Below are positions 11,733-23,494 of a stretch of 64,000 bases of DNA, piece after piece. Where the stretch lies: NCBI GenBank assembly GCA_030765055.1, contig CM060954.1, positions 111,501,772 to 111,565,771 on the forward strand. The letters run 5' to 3'. A program made the position numbers and the translations under genes. The DNA is from Mantis religiosa (Eukaryota > Arthropoda > Insecta > Mantodea > Mantidae). The notes under the pieces were generated by a model. That model was given only the letters and a program-made list of their open reading frames with translations. It was not told the DNA's origin and did no database searches. Numbering within the stretch: position 1 is the stretch's first letter; the number at the start of each line of letters is the position of its first letter.

Positions 11733-14194
11733 CCCATAGTGGCACAGGAGGTCCTCAACCATCTACGAAGAACCAATGATATATCTATGCCGGGCGAAGA
11801 TGGTAACACATACAAACATCTAAAATCTATCCCCGAAGCGTGGTATCGCCTTTTAGCCAAAGCATACACACAAATATTACATGCCGGTTACCCCCAGACT
11901 CGTTGAGACATGTCATAATACATCCAATCATGAAACCGAGAGTAGAGGGTCTACATCCCACAGACTATCGACCCATAGGGATGCTGCTTACACTACGCAA
12001 ATTATTTGAAAAAATATTGCAGGATAGACTAACGTTTCATCTGGAAAGAAACCAGCTATGGCCGAAAACTCAGTTCGGTTTCCGTAGGGGGCATGGGACA
12101 GCCTTCCCGATATATGTATTGACCACAGATATCCAGTTAGCGTTCAGGACCAAAAGACAGATCCTGGCCCTGTTTTTGGATTTGTCATCAGCATACGACC
12201 ATGTCTGCATACAGCGTTTAATGGAACGTCTAGCATTATATGGGATTCCGGGGATCATTGGTAGACTCGTAGAAAACCTATATAGGCATCGACAAACTTC
12301 CCTGCCAACGTACATGAGAAACACAAACAGTCGGTCAACATCACGAGGCTTGATCCAAGGATCGTCCCTCAGTCCACTGCTCTACGCGTTGTATGTTGGA
12401 GATATTATCTCATCCACAAGGGTCATGGCTAGGATACTACAATTTGCAGACGACATAGTGATATACACACCAATATCACTGGGGTCGCAAACAGACGTAC
12501 AAGAATTTGAGGCAGATTGCAAACAGGTCGTCAAGTATCTAAGTGATATAGGCATGGAAATAAACTTAAAAAAAAACACACACACACAGCGTACATTTCC
12601 AAAAATCAATGCGTGCATCACAATGCACACTGAGAATACAAGATCATATAATCCGGCCAGTGCAAAGTATCAAATTTCTAGGGGTGCACTTTCAACAGAA
12701 CCAGCAATACACAACACATTATACTCATGCTTAAATTAATACCACCTTTAATACACTCCCGCCTTGAGTATGGATTATTAATGGCACCAGCACCAACCGA
12801 GGGTGTGCGTCGACAACTGGAGTCCTTCTTCTACCAATTGTATAATATAGTTTTCAGTATCCCAGGATGACCAGCGAAACTCCTCACTTCCAGGCATCTC
12901 CCAACATGTGACATACAAGAAAGGTGGTGGAAAAACGGATGTTGCTTTACAGCAGAACTGCTTACACACACGTAGTATATACTGCTCCCCAAACTAACTC
13001 GCCTAACAGAACTAATGAGACAGGAACGGGAAGAGGATGGACATCTTCACTGTCCACTGACACGTTGTATAGTGGCATTTCAAACTCATACATACATCTA
13101 CCGGACACCGATGTGGCGCATATACTTATTACATAAGCCACCATACGAACTGCCACCCAACATTAAAGTAGACACGCAGTATTTTAAGAGAATAACGACA
13201 GATTACGAACAGGCATGGCGGAAATTTATATCACCAGTCTTATCTACCAGGCGTACACAGTCGCCAGTTATCATATTCACAGACGGATCAAAAACGACAA
13301 CAGGTACAAGTGCAGGTATCTGAATTCAGGACACAAAATGACATAGTGACTGCATATGGATACATCGATATATACGGCAGAAACCATAGCTGTATACCGG
13401 GCACTGAAATATGTGCAAAGTCACGGATCAACAAAAGTATTTATACACTCCGACTCCCTTAGCTTGTTAACGGTCCTACAACGACCAGTGAAGGGGGTAA
13501 AACGATTCATATATGAGATAATTATACGAACCTGTTGGAAATTTTACCGCCGACAACAGAGATGGAACTTATATAGATTCCGAGCCATGTAGGAATTCTT
13601 GGAAACGAGAGAGTGGATGAGGCAGTGCGAGAAGCCACTATCAATAAATCGGTATCAAACGAATACCTCATACCACCAACAGACATAGCGAGGAATATTG
13701 CATACAATAACACAAATTCCCACATGCTCAGCCGGACAGGGTAGTAACGCCCCGAGTACATTCATTAACACGCCGTATTGTCTTAAAAATAACCTAACAA
13801 CAACAGCAAGCACTAGCGCGTAATACGTACTGATAATTCAGAATACATACGCGTTAAAGTTAGATATACAAATGATATGATTGCTTCTGAATGCATAGCG
13901 ACATATTATGTATGTAGTGTGGAGTTATTGAACAAGAAGTAGTATTAACATCACACTCATACAGTTTGTATTGGCAGTGTTGGACTAAAATCTTATCTTA
14001 TTATAAAGTCTTATAATAAAGTTATTAATTACACTTGATGCAACTTATTTTTTATATTTATATTATTTGTATTCTAAATATTTGTTTTTGTATTGACGTA
14101 CCCAATGTCATTGTATTGACTTAACGGATGAATAAAACTACTACTAAAGTCAGTGATATAACAAAATTCCTGCTAAATAACACAAGTATTGTAT

Positions 14195-14520
14195 AGTATA
14201 GCAACGCAAAGAATATCCCTGTAAGGAATGTGCTGTGGGACAAGGACAGTGAATGTGTGTGGCAGAGAACGCTTACTATACAAGGAGCAGACCATTAAAA
14301 AAACATGCACCCTATTCACTCTGTACATTAAAGCCTAGAAGATTCATTCACAAAAGTAGAAGCCGTCAGAATGTTTTTGAATGGTCTGTAACTGTACTGA
14401 CATGGGTTGTCATAAACCTGTCCAGGGAGGGTGTGGGGACCTACGGCCACCCCCCTGCGTTTCGTCCCTCAGAGACTTTCTCTCCTGTGGAGGAGTATAC
14501 TAAATTTTTTAAAACCAAAT
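14195..14520 (+). repeat. Dispersed 0.3-kb repeat (family R), copy 1
   Basis: Homologous to 41130-41480 on the other strand. Both copies keep a frame with RRFIHKSR.RQNVFEWSVT, but the DNA itself is very similar, so this does not prove coding. It lies just past the LINE 3' end. Confidence 0.7.
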
Positions 14521-15419
14521 AAAAGCTAGTGAGATCTGTAGACAAACTAGTCCTGAACTTAAAAGTAAATTATGTACCAACACCAGAAATATGTATATTT
14601 GTCCAGTCTTCCCTATCACCTCATTAACTTCTCACATTCATTTCACTAGTTTGAAGCTCTCAAGTTGAAGCTTCATAGTCACTTCACTTTTTTCATGACA
14701 TAATGAAATATATACGACATAGCCTCTTCTTCGGTACAGTTCACACCATAGAACAACTAGGAAATCAACTGTCACACAAGGCCTCTCTAATATATATTTC
14801 ATTAGCAGTACTCACTGCATGTCCTAACTACAAACTTGCTCAAAGAGCAGCCTCTGTTGCCACACCAGAAACACACTCGTTAACTGACTCATTTATTATA
14901 GTGTCTATACATACAGCATTAATTAATTTTGGCTTCTTGAACTTAACTTCACTGATGAAGAAGTCTTATTTGCAGCAGTAAAAAGAAATATCACATAGCA
15001 ATGTTAGTAGACATAAGAACTGAGTTCCATTGTTCATTTTGGCCATTATTAGAAAAAAAGAATCAGATAATTCCAACACTTGTTTGTATGAGGCACTTGT
15101 TTCTGCAAACCTACAATGTAAAAATGCAAATCCCTCATGGAAGATAACAGCAGCAAGGTTTCAGCTATAAATAATAATCTGGACTATCTAGTTGACAGCT
15201 ACACTTGACTCAACAGATGAGCCTACTAACAGCACCATTTCATTATCAATGTTGCTGTGGGAATGTTGGGCCTACTGTACTAGGGAAATCTCATCTTATT
15301 TTAAGGAAGTATTTAGATAAAACCACCTTAGTACTATGGTTACATAGCACACATTACAGTCATTGTAGCCTGGGTTAACTGAGATGGCAAACTATTTTTA
15401 TTAACAGAAGTGCTCAAGA
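14521..15419. other. Intergenic, nothing recognised
   Basis: No gene, RNA or repeat could be supported here. Confidence 0.4.
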
Positions 15420-15912
15420 CTGAGGTGGTACTAGTGGCCTTGTAACCCAAGATGCTTCACATCACTTGTCTGGACACAGTCCCATATGTGTGGCAGAAGA
15501 GATTAGAGAACTCTTCCGAGATATCAATACATTAACTTCCTCTGTGAAATATGTTTTCTTAAAAACAGCACAATGTATTAAAAAATTTAAGCAAATATTT
15601 CCTCGAGTCCTACCTCCACCAGAGCGCTGCTGACATGCTGCAAACTAGTTATCTGCAGCTCTGTGTTATACACAGCACTTTATAAACACTAAATTATTTG
15701 TGGATACTCTTGGCATTTAGTTCCATTGCAGAAGCAAAAGCAATACTATGTAATGATAAGATCAATGATGCCCTCACCTTCTTTATGGTACATTTCTCTG
15801 ACCTTCAAGAAGCAATTAATTACTTGGAATCTTCTACATTATAACTAAAAGGTTCCACAAACTCACTTCTCAAAAATAAGTACCAGGACCTGTGCCATCA
15901 CATTGAAGCTGA
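15420..15912 (+). pseudogene. hAT-like transposase remnant
   Basis: Broken frames give HLSGHSPICVAEEIRELFRD, then TAQCIKKFKQIFPRVLPPPE, then AEAKAILCNDKINDAL and FSDLQEAINYLESS. This succession matches the central part of a hAT/DUF659-type transposase family widespread in insect genomes (a VFLKAP...F.....PLPPEPV pattern followed by the LE...L region). Several stops show it is dead. A T18 run follows at about 15937-15954. Confidence 0.45.
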
Positions 15913-16284
15913 AGAAAATCTACAGCAATACAGAGTTTTTTTTTTTTTTTTTTAAAGTGTGTGCTCCATTCTTCTTGGGGTACAAAATCCCCTTGTATGT
16001 ACAATTAACTTGTAAGCCTGTTGTAATTTCATCAATGATTACTGCACCTATTACATTCTGTCTTAAAATGTATTATAGAAATAATAAAAATACCTTTAAA
16101 CTTGAGAATTTTAAAATATTTTTAGCAATTTAATGTAACCAAGAAACTTCTAACTGAATTTTAACTGCTTCTTTTGACTATAACTCTATATTAGTGTATT
16201 AATACATGTTTCAGCATATTTAGGTAAATCATTTAACTGAACTTTATATTGTATGAATTCTACGTAAAATGTTCATTGTAAGAC
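15913..16284. other. Intergenic AT-rich sequence
   Basis: A poly-T run and AT-rich filler. No feature supported. Confidence 0.4.
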
Positions 16285-16299
16285 TTGAAGCTTTCACGG

Positions 16300-16432
16300 C
16301 GACCATTACTAATCGAGGCTTCGCGGGTGATCAGCCTGAAGAAGGCCATGGAGTTTGCAATGGCCGAAAGCTCGACGTTTATTAATTTGGCACGGCTGAT
16401 CATTTGTGAAGCTAGTAAAACATTCAAATTAA
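16300..16432 (+). repeat. Short inverted-repeat element with ribozyme-like core, copy 1
   Basis: Outer arms GCTTCGCGGGTGATCAGCC and GGCTGATCATTTGTGAAGC are inverted. Inside lie CTGAAGA, a 6-bp stem GGCCAT/ATGGCC, then GAAAGCTCGAC. This looks like a hammerhead core, but I cannot form a proper stem III and cleavage triplet. A second copy is at 61325-61425 on the minus strand. Confidence 0.6.
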
Positions 16433-17109
16433 ACCCCCTATCATAACCTAAAGTAGTGTTTTGGACCGCTCTAAAAGAAATAACTTAAAATAATGTTATA
16501 GCATTTCTAAAAATCTAAACTGCAGAAGTCTTATTGTAACAAACATGAAGAGGTCAACAAGTATATGCACAATTCTTGTTTTCAATACACAAAACTACAA
16601 ACAAGACAATATTTTTAATTACAATTTGATTCTAAAGTGAAATGTACTTACGCAAATTTTGATGAAACATTTACAATGAATTGGTTCACAATAATGTTAT
16701 TCTTCTTGAGTGCTGGGATTTACATCCACAGTAATAGCAACTTTTCCCTTTCTTTTTTAGATGTCTGATAAGATCAGTAGATTTCATTACATTCATGAAC
16801 TTCTTCCATTTCTGCTTTCCAACAAAACTCTGTATTATAATTCTAAGAGTAAGTACAGCTTAAGTGAAACATTGTGACATTCCTCTATTCTGAAGCAAAA
16901 AATGCTCTAAAACTGCACAATAAGGGACATGGGAGTCACTCTTCCACTTACTGTGACTGCCTCCATGTTCTGAAATCACTTCTAATCCCTTGCTTACCTA
17001 CCATCTCAACAATTCTCCTCTTTAGCACCTATTGAGTTTTACGACATTTTAAACAAACTGTTCTGCATGTTTAGGGAGCATAGAGTTATAACTGTCATTA
17101 TAAATGTAT

Positions 17110-17114
<5 letters not shown>

Positions 17115-17144
<30 letters not shown>
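17115..17144. repeat. (GT)15 microsatellite
   Basis: Uninterrupted GT dinucleotides. Confidence 0.95.
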
Positions 17145-17146
<2 letters not shown>

Positions 17147-17754
17147 GTTACTATAGATGCCAAATGGCATGCTGTTGTACTCAAATTATTTTTAGGTTGA
17201 AGAAAGGGAAGTACCTAGATGTCTTTTCCCCTTTCATATGAACTGTATTGCTTTATTCTAGATATAATAGTTTTAATGAACCCTGAAAGAACTGGTTATG
17301 GACAGTGACGAAATATTGTCTACTACCTACACCAGCATTTGAACATGTAAAGTGCACCAATAAAACCATTTCAATTCAATTCAATGAATTGAAACCATGA
17401 ATCAATAGAACCTGTAGTGCAATACAACTTTGCTTTCCTCTTACAGAAAACTAAATGGAAAGTACTTACTAATAAGGCAAACTGATATATGCCCTGTAAT
17501 AATATGTAATTTCATATTCTGATTTCAAATTACATTAATAATTTTGGGGTTATGCTACTTAATCAGAATTTCTCTAGGTTTTGTGATACCCATATATTAA
17601 AGAGCATTAAAACATATTTCCAGACTAAAATTACTTGAAATACTTCATTATCCTTCTGCATCACTTAAAACATTAGGGTTATGCATGTCTGGAGGAATGT
17701 GGTAATGTGACATCCAAATAAACTAGAAAGAAAAACTCTAAATACTTCAATGTT
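17145..17754. other. Intergenic sequence, nothing recognised
   Basis: No supported feature. A small palindromic run, CAATTCAATTCAATGAATTG, is at about 17371-17390. Confidence 0.4.
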
Positions 17755-17840
17755 GCAACAGCTTCCGAAACTAGTTCCTCAAAAAATAAAAACGTAAGTG
17801 GTGGAGTGTTAAAAAACTGACTACAAATAGTTTTTTTCAA
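17755..17840 (+). mobile_element. Penelope-like element 3' tail fragment
   Basis: Carries the ...CTTCCGAAACTAGTTCC segment and the AAAACGTAAGTG ... ACTACAAATAG tail seen at the ends of the PLE copies at 500-825 and 57334-57571. No coding part remains. Confidence 0.7.
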
Positions 17841-18077
17841 TTAAATGGGTTGCTTGAGTAACTGAAGCAAGCAGAAATTAAGATAGTCTCAAGAGGTTTA
17901 ATTATATAAATGCTTCACCGTGAATAAGTTGCACTTTATTTTTGTATGACCTCCCAAACTATGTTTATTAAACATTTTTTCTTTCTGGTAGAAAAGCTCT
18001 ACAGATGTACAGACAAAATTTAAACTCCAGTAACTTTTAGAGATGAGAGTTTTTCAGCCAAACAGGATCGATGTTGT

Positions 18078-18152
18078 CTGAGTGGCACAATTGGTTAGGC
18101 GCTGTCCTGCTATTCCCAAACTCACAGGTTCAAATCCAGCCCAACTGATAGT
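18078..18152 (+). repeat. tRNA-like repeat fragment
   Basis: A-box-like GGCACAATTGGTTAGGCG and B box AGGTTCAAATCC lie about 35 bp apart. No pairing acceptor stem is seen, so it is probably a SINE head. Confidence 0.5.
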
Positions 18153-18255
18153 GAAATTGAAACAGAACGTTTATTTATGGACACTTTTAAATGCTGTGGA
18201 TCCCAACATCCCATTCTATACTGGGGATGAGACCACTTAGTTTTGCTCAGAGGCC

Positions 18256-18498
18256 CTTTTTTTTTTTTTAATTTATGTCCTCCAAAGTTGTCATATCAGA
18301 CAATGAATGGAATAGGTGAAATGATGCTCAAATGAGCCCAGGGTCCATAGAGCTTAGAGTTACCCGACATTCGTATTTCAGGATAAGGGAAAACCCTGAA
18401 GAAACCCTTATCCAGGTAGCTCACCCTAACTGAGATTCAAACTTGGGACCTCTTGAACGTGAGGCATACGGGCTACCACCACTCTACCGAGTAGGGCG
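18256..18498 (-). mobile_element. tRNA-derived SINE (family C) with target duplication
   Basis: Read on the minus strand it begins with a tRNA-like head (CGGTAGAGTGG ... AGTTTGAATCTCAG) and ends GGACATAAATT plus an A-tract. The 9-bp duplication TCAGAGGCC flanks it at 18247-18255 and 18499-18507. Other copies lie at 32648-32866 (plus) and 55735-55925 (minus, partial). Confidence 0.85.
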
Positions 18499-18589
18499 TC
18501 AGAGGCCTCTTTATCAGACTAGAGGTTGTTTTATGTGCCATAAATTTAAGACAGCGACCTCAGCTTTACTCCGCCAAAGGACGGATGTT

Positions 18590-18690
18590 TATGTTCGAAA
18601 AAATCTGTTAGCCTCCACTGGTTTTGAACCCACGACCTTGGTCTCCAAAAGCTAGAGTGTTACCCTTAAGACATGGAGGGTGTCAGACTG
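18590..18690 (-). repeat. tRNA-like repeat fragment
   Basis: The minus strand has a B-box-like GGGTTCAAAACC, with a weak A box about 40 bp before it. Likely a decayed SINE head. Confidence 0.4.
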
Positions 18691-19020
18691 CTGGTTTTTA
18701 AGTGTCTTAAAAGAGACCTCAAGTCAATATCTACTGGTATATAAACTCCTGCAGGATGGAGCTCTGGCATGTCAACAGTGCTTTGTTTATCCTGGCAAAT
18801 GACAGTACCATTAACAAACAAAATATTTCTTTAAGGCTCATTCTTGTTCGCCTGACCAATGAAAATCCAGTTATATTGACAATCAACAGCGCAATGCTTA
18901 ATAACTATTTTTCTCCTATATTCATTTGTTCATTAATTCTTGTCCTTTCTGCTTTTTTTCTTTCTATTACATTGCAAGGAAATACTGGCTGCAATATATG
19001 CCACTCGTCTGATATAACTT

Positions 19021-19350
19021 AACATTGGAGGACGTAAATTACAAATATATATATATATGCCACAACTGGCATAATTACCTCATCATGTTGTCATTAAATA
19101 ATTTAATTTCAAATAACTACCCGGTTCTGCGTAGAATGAAAGATAAAACTATGTTTTAGGGCAAATCAAGTGATTTTACTGCCATTAACATTGGAGGATG
19201 TAAATTACAAATATATATATACCACAACTGGCATAATTACCTCATCATGTTGTCATTAAATAATTTAATTTCAAATAACTACCCGGTTCTGCGTAGAATG
19301 GAAGATAAAACTTTGTTTTAGGGAAAATCAAGTGATTTTACTGCCATGAT
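19021..19350. repeat. Tandem duplication, about 166-bp period
   Basis: Two copies, 19021-19186 and 19187-19350, both start AACATTGGAGGA(C/T)GTAAATT and are nearly identical apart from a shorter AT run in the second. The same GGAGGAC-type start follows the family C SINE ends, so the unit may have originated next to such a SINE. Confidence 0.9.
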
Positions 19351-19499
19351 GATTGTGATTATACAATAAAAAATTATTTTGTTTGTTCATGACACTGTCA
19401 ATTGCCAGGACCATATGATGCCACCAGTGTGCCGGATTTTCATCCAGCAGTAATTCTTTCACATGCAACTAAATCTACTGACATGGGAATGTCGCTTTT

Positions 19500-19605
19500 A
19501 AGCACAGACAAAACCAATCAGTCTGGGACAGCTTTTGAACACGCAATCTTGGGATCAGTATGCCAGTGCCTACCAACTGAGCAATCTAGGCCAATTCGAA
19601 AAAAG
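19500..19605 (-). repeat. tRNA-like repeat fragment
   Basis: The minus strand shows TTGCTCAGTTGGTAGGCAC (A box) and GTGTTCAAAAGC (B box) at tRNA-like spacing. Arms are not paired, so it is a SINE-like relic. Confidence 0.5.
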
Positions 19606-20499
19606 ATGTAATAAAAGTAACACACACTTAATACACAAACATTGCACTTCCTCGCACTATATCTTATTTTACTGAATACATGTATCAGATTAGTTTCTCT
19701 TTTAAGTTTACTTTTAAATTCATGCTTGTGTTGTATTTGTTTTAATCTCAACACTGGAAAATGTTTGGAACTCATATTATTAAAGAATTTGTGATCATTT
19801 TAAAACCTAGCAATTATTATAGCACAAGAAAAAATGCTTTGTATTATCCACATTTTAATAGATTGATGGGTGTCTGATTAAACAGTGTTCATTTATTTTC
19901 ATAAAAATAACTTTTTCCATGAGAAACTGTTACCTTACTTCCATTATAACTTACAAGGCATCTAACATCCTTGCAGTTTATGGTATAAAATGGGGTCAGT
20001 ATGCATAAAATAAATTTTGATTAAAATACATGTACATTGGTGGAGCTTCAACATTATGTAGAACTTATTTCGCATTTAAAATTAGTTTTCAGCACTGGTT
20101 TGCTTTCATTCTATATAGTAATCAGCTTGCCAATGTTTATAAATTCAATTGATGTCAGACTATATGGCAATACAGATAACTAGAACCATATTGGGATGCA
20201 GTTAATAGGTGTTGAAATTATCAAAATATATATTCTCTCAGGAACATATATACATTAAAAAGTGAATCATATTTTGAGGAAAAACTTACAAATGCTCATA
20301 GGATACAATTAAAAACATATACAAAAATGCAGTCATCTGTTACATTTATGAAGTTAACATTCATATCCCTGAGAAATTTTCTTTAATGTAAGCAGAAAGG
20401 TTGGGAGTTAACATGAGTGGCATTTCCAGTGGTATGACAACGATATCATAGAAAATGAAACAAAATGGTTGTAATTGCTTGATATGATCGAGCAATTTG
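19606..20499. other. Intergenic sequence, nothing recognised
   Basis: AT-rich with no supported gene, RNA or repeat. Confidence 0.4.
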
Positions 20500-20880
20500 T
20501 GATCCCTTAATTACAGGAAGATACAGGATACTGGACATGATTATCTATCAAGAGAATGGCATTCCACTGCATTGGGCTCTCATAGTGTAGAATTGATTAA
20601 ATCAGTTGTTCAAGGATCGCTGATGCAGCCATGTTGGACCCATCTCATGGCCTCCTAACAGCCCAGACTTAACATCTTCAGATTTTTTGTGGGGTGCTAT
20701 ATCAAGTCAACAATGTATGCAAAAAGACCAAAGAATCTAGCCGACCTGCAGAGGGGGATTACAGCGGTCTTTCAGAAAATTACTTCAGAAATGCTGAAAG
20801 CCACGTGGTGCAACATGGGCGTGAGGTATTAACTGCCACATGCGTAATGACAGTCATGTTGAGTGCACATGCTGGACTCT
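20500..20880 (+). pseudogene. Tc1/mariner-like transposase remnant
   Basis: Across several frames one can read WPPNSPDLTSSDFF, then WGAISSQQCMQK-like sequence and NLADLQRGITAVFQKI. The first block is the third catalytic motif region of mariner-type transposases (PPNSPDLTP.DF). Frameshifts show it is dead. Confidence 0.55.
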
Positions 20881-23300
20881 AAACTTCTGTCTTTCCTACA
20901 CAAATGTATACCATTACCAACTAATAAAGATGAATAGTTTCTGGTCTTACTTTTCTGACATCTCAAACAGATCACCCTGTACATTTTTCGGGGTATTCAA
21001 TGAGAATCATGCAATCACATTGTCTAAAATTGACATTTTAGAGGAAGGGAGGGGGAAGAGGAAAAGAAAATACAATAGTCCTAAAGTAGCACTTGAAAAC
21101 AAATTGATCAAAGATGTTAAAACTATGGACAGTGAAATGATTGAAATTGCTTTAAACTTCCATTCTAATAAATTTAGACTATAGCTATGGAGAAATGTTT
21201 GTATTATCACCTTCAAGTACACTTATAACAGCACACAAAGTTGTTTTATTGAAAATTTATTAAAATCACACTTCCCAAATTATATTACAATATAAAATGA
21301 TAGCACAGAATATCGTACACAGTACCTTTATTCATCTCGAAGCATAAGTACAGCACAGCTACCAAATAACAATATGGAAGTTCATTAATGCAGCATTCCT
21401 GTAATTAACTGAAAATATTTAAAGCTCCAGGCTATGCAATGTAAATAGTCTTTACAATGAGCAAAACATGTTTTGCACATACATAAGAAAAAACGACATA
21501 AGATTTTAAATCAATACCATGCTTGAGGCATCATTTGTGTCAAAATCTGATTTAATACCTTCTAAGTGACCACAAATGAATCCATAAACTACACAAACAT
21601 ATGCCAAACTCAAATCTGTTGTCTGATGGACATACCAGATTTTTGCAAAAAGTTAATTTTTTATATTAGACTCTTACTAATCCAACCTCTAACCAAAAAT
21701 GTAAATGAGAGCTGTTCTGTGCTTCGTAAGCTGTGCCACAAAAAATCAAATGCCAACAACGTACAGGTTCTACACAAACAATTTTGCAATCACATAATAC
21801 TTAGAGAGAGAGGAGAAGAAGTAGAAGAAGATATACTACTATAAGCTGCAACACTGAAACTAGAACAGAACACAACAAAATTAACTAGGAAGTAAGACAA
21901 CTATTCATGTTGCAAATTATGAAGCAAGTTCATTAAGATCACCTATTTACAAAACTAAATGAACCATTAATCTTAAGGTGGTATTTGCTGATATCACCTC
22001 TATTGTGGCATACAGTTACATTTAAGATTCAGAACCTTTTAGACTTTTAACGTAGTTTTGTTGGCACCCTTCAGAAAGCTTTTATTTAAATGCTGTTTCA
22101 TTTCAATTCAGATAAATGCACTGTCAGGTCTGTGGGGACATTTTTGAATCTGTCTACAAAAGTTGTAACAATGCTTCCTTTGCTGTATAAGTATAAAAGA
22201 TCCACTGGTTCCCTATACATTTTATAGGCAAACTGTAAAAATTAGCAACAATACTTGCAAAGAACTTGTTTCACTTGGCATCTAAGTTTAAGAATATTCA
22301 TTGCTAGTAATTTGGGTTTTCTTTCCACAATTTTTGGAAATTCAAAAACTAGCTTTTCTATTTTAATTTTATTACAGCATGGAATTTAAGAAGCAGGTCT
22401 TTTCTATTTCTTTTCTCCTACATGTATGTTATTCTCCAATATAGAGCATCTGTTCGCAGAAGTTTGTTTTAAACAAGCAGGAGCTTGTAGCAATTACTGG
22501 AAGAGCATTTTCTATGTGATTTCCTTGGCAATCACCCCTCTCTTTTGTTTTTGGTTCATCAGATTCCAACACCAACTTCTGCCTTACAATTTGTTTACTG
22601 TATCGCCTCATTATGCTGCAATTGTAGCATGTATTTTCATTCTGCTCTAATACTACCTGACATTGCTTACCTTTCATTTCCCTACTATCAGCGAACTGTT
22701 ACAAGCAAATTCTTGCTTAAATGTTACTGCAATGTTGTGTTCATTACTCATGGATTAAAACTAGAAAATGAGTGACAGTTCCATGTTAAGGGTAAAATTC
22801 AGTGACATTTATGAACCAAACATATTCTGCATAATGTTCCAGGCATTTAAGATATGATAATCAACTTGCAAATTAATGAAGGCAAGACCCGTGAACCCTT
22901 GCCATTTGCATAACTTCAAACACAAAATGGTAATGTCAAACACCCAAAAAATATTGTTTTATTTAGTCTGGTACTGCAAATTCTTAGATATTATGAGAAA
23001 GAAATTTAATTGTATTTGTTGGTTAGACAGAACTGACAAATGCCTATCACATACTGAAAACAAGCAGCAAATGAGCTGATCATGTGTCAAACATATTCAA
23101 CACATACACCTACTGATCAGTTTGCAAAACCAATCCCTTTTTAGTTTTATTAGAGTTTTAATTTGGGCTTAAGCAATGACAGCTCAGATCAGCAAGAGTT
23201 TAAAGTACAATTTAACATCAATTTCTAATCATTTCATTCAACTAAGACAATTTTTTTTGCTTTTATTTAATGTCAACATTGTGCATCTTAATTCAGATCT
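20881..23300. other. Intergenic region downstream of PEX3
   Basis: No coding exon, transposase or SINE could be recognised. Small frames at 20840-21184 and 22426-22775 lack motifs and splice context. The right end probably includes the PEX3 3' untranslated region. Confidence 0.4.
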
Positions 23301-23335
23301 GCTGAGCTTGCTGGAACAAAGGCATGAATAACTAC

Positions 23336-23341
23336 TTTATT
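23336..23341 (-). terminator. Candidate PEX3 polyadenylation signal
   Basis: AATAAA on the minus strand about 155 bp after the PEX3 stop codon. It is one of a few AT-rich candidates, and the cleavage site is not defined. Confidence 0.4.
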
Positions 23342-23494
23342 TCATAAAGAACAAACACTGAACCAAATACCTGCACATAAGAGTAACAATATTTTTATAA
23401 ATAAACTTGCTGTTTACTAAGCTCTATTAAAAATATATAAATGCTGAAAAGCAGCTTTTTTTGTCTCTTCACATTTTGAGGAATTAAAAAGCTA

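Larger units (their letters stand above)
9750..13600 (+). pseudogene. LINE ORF2: endonuclease, RT, RNase H
   Basis: The endonuclease spans about 9750-10370 (FIIVESWLQTHQRF, then GGGMAI, ending GSDHFPL). A linker with PWWTQECSRLV lies at about 10840-10870. The reverse transcriptase occupies 11733-12740: DYRPIGMLLTLRKLFEKIL, FGFRRGHGT, LFLDLSSAYDHV, the LIQGSSLSPLLYALYV primer-grip region, and the catalytic FADD box at 12443-12454. RNase H motifs are FTDGSK (about 13278), TAETIAVYRAL (about 13375) and HSDSLSLL (about 13447), in two frames. Stops and frameshifts occur near 10150, 11900 and 13322. Presence of RNase H places it in the I clade. Confidence 0.8.
8038..14148 (+). mobile_element. I-clade non-LTR retrotransposon (LINE), degenerate
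   Basis: Domains run in the order expected for an I-clade LINE: gag-like ORF1 with CCHC knuckles, apurinic endonuclease, reverse transcriptase and RNase H. The 3' end has AATAAAACTACTACT near 14129-14145 in place of a long poly(A). Multiple frameshifts and two nested insertions (10527-10680 and 11234-11732) show it is dead. It is richer in GC than the flanks. The 5' limit is uncertain and is set at the end of the SINE duplication. Confidence 0.85.

Noticed and set aside
19021..19350. CRISPR-like or satellite array
   Set aside because: Only two copies with no spacers; a simple tandem duplication.
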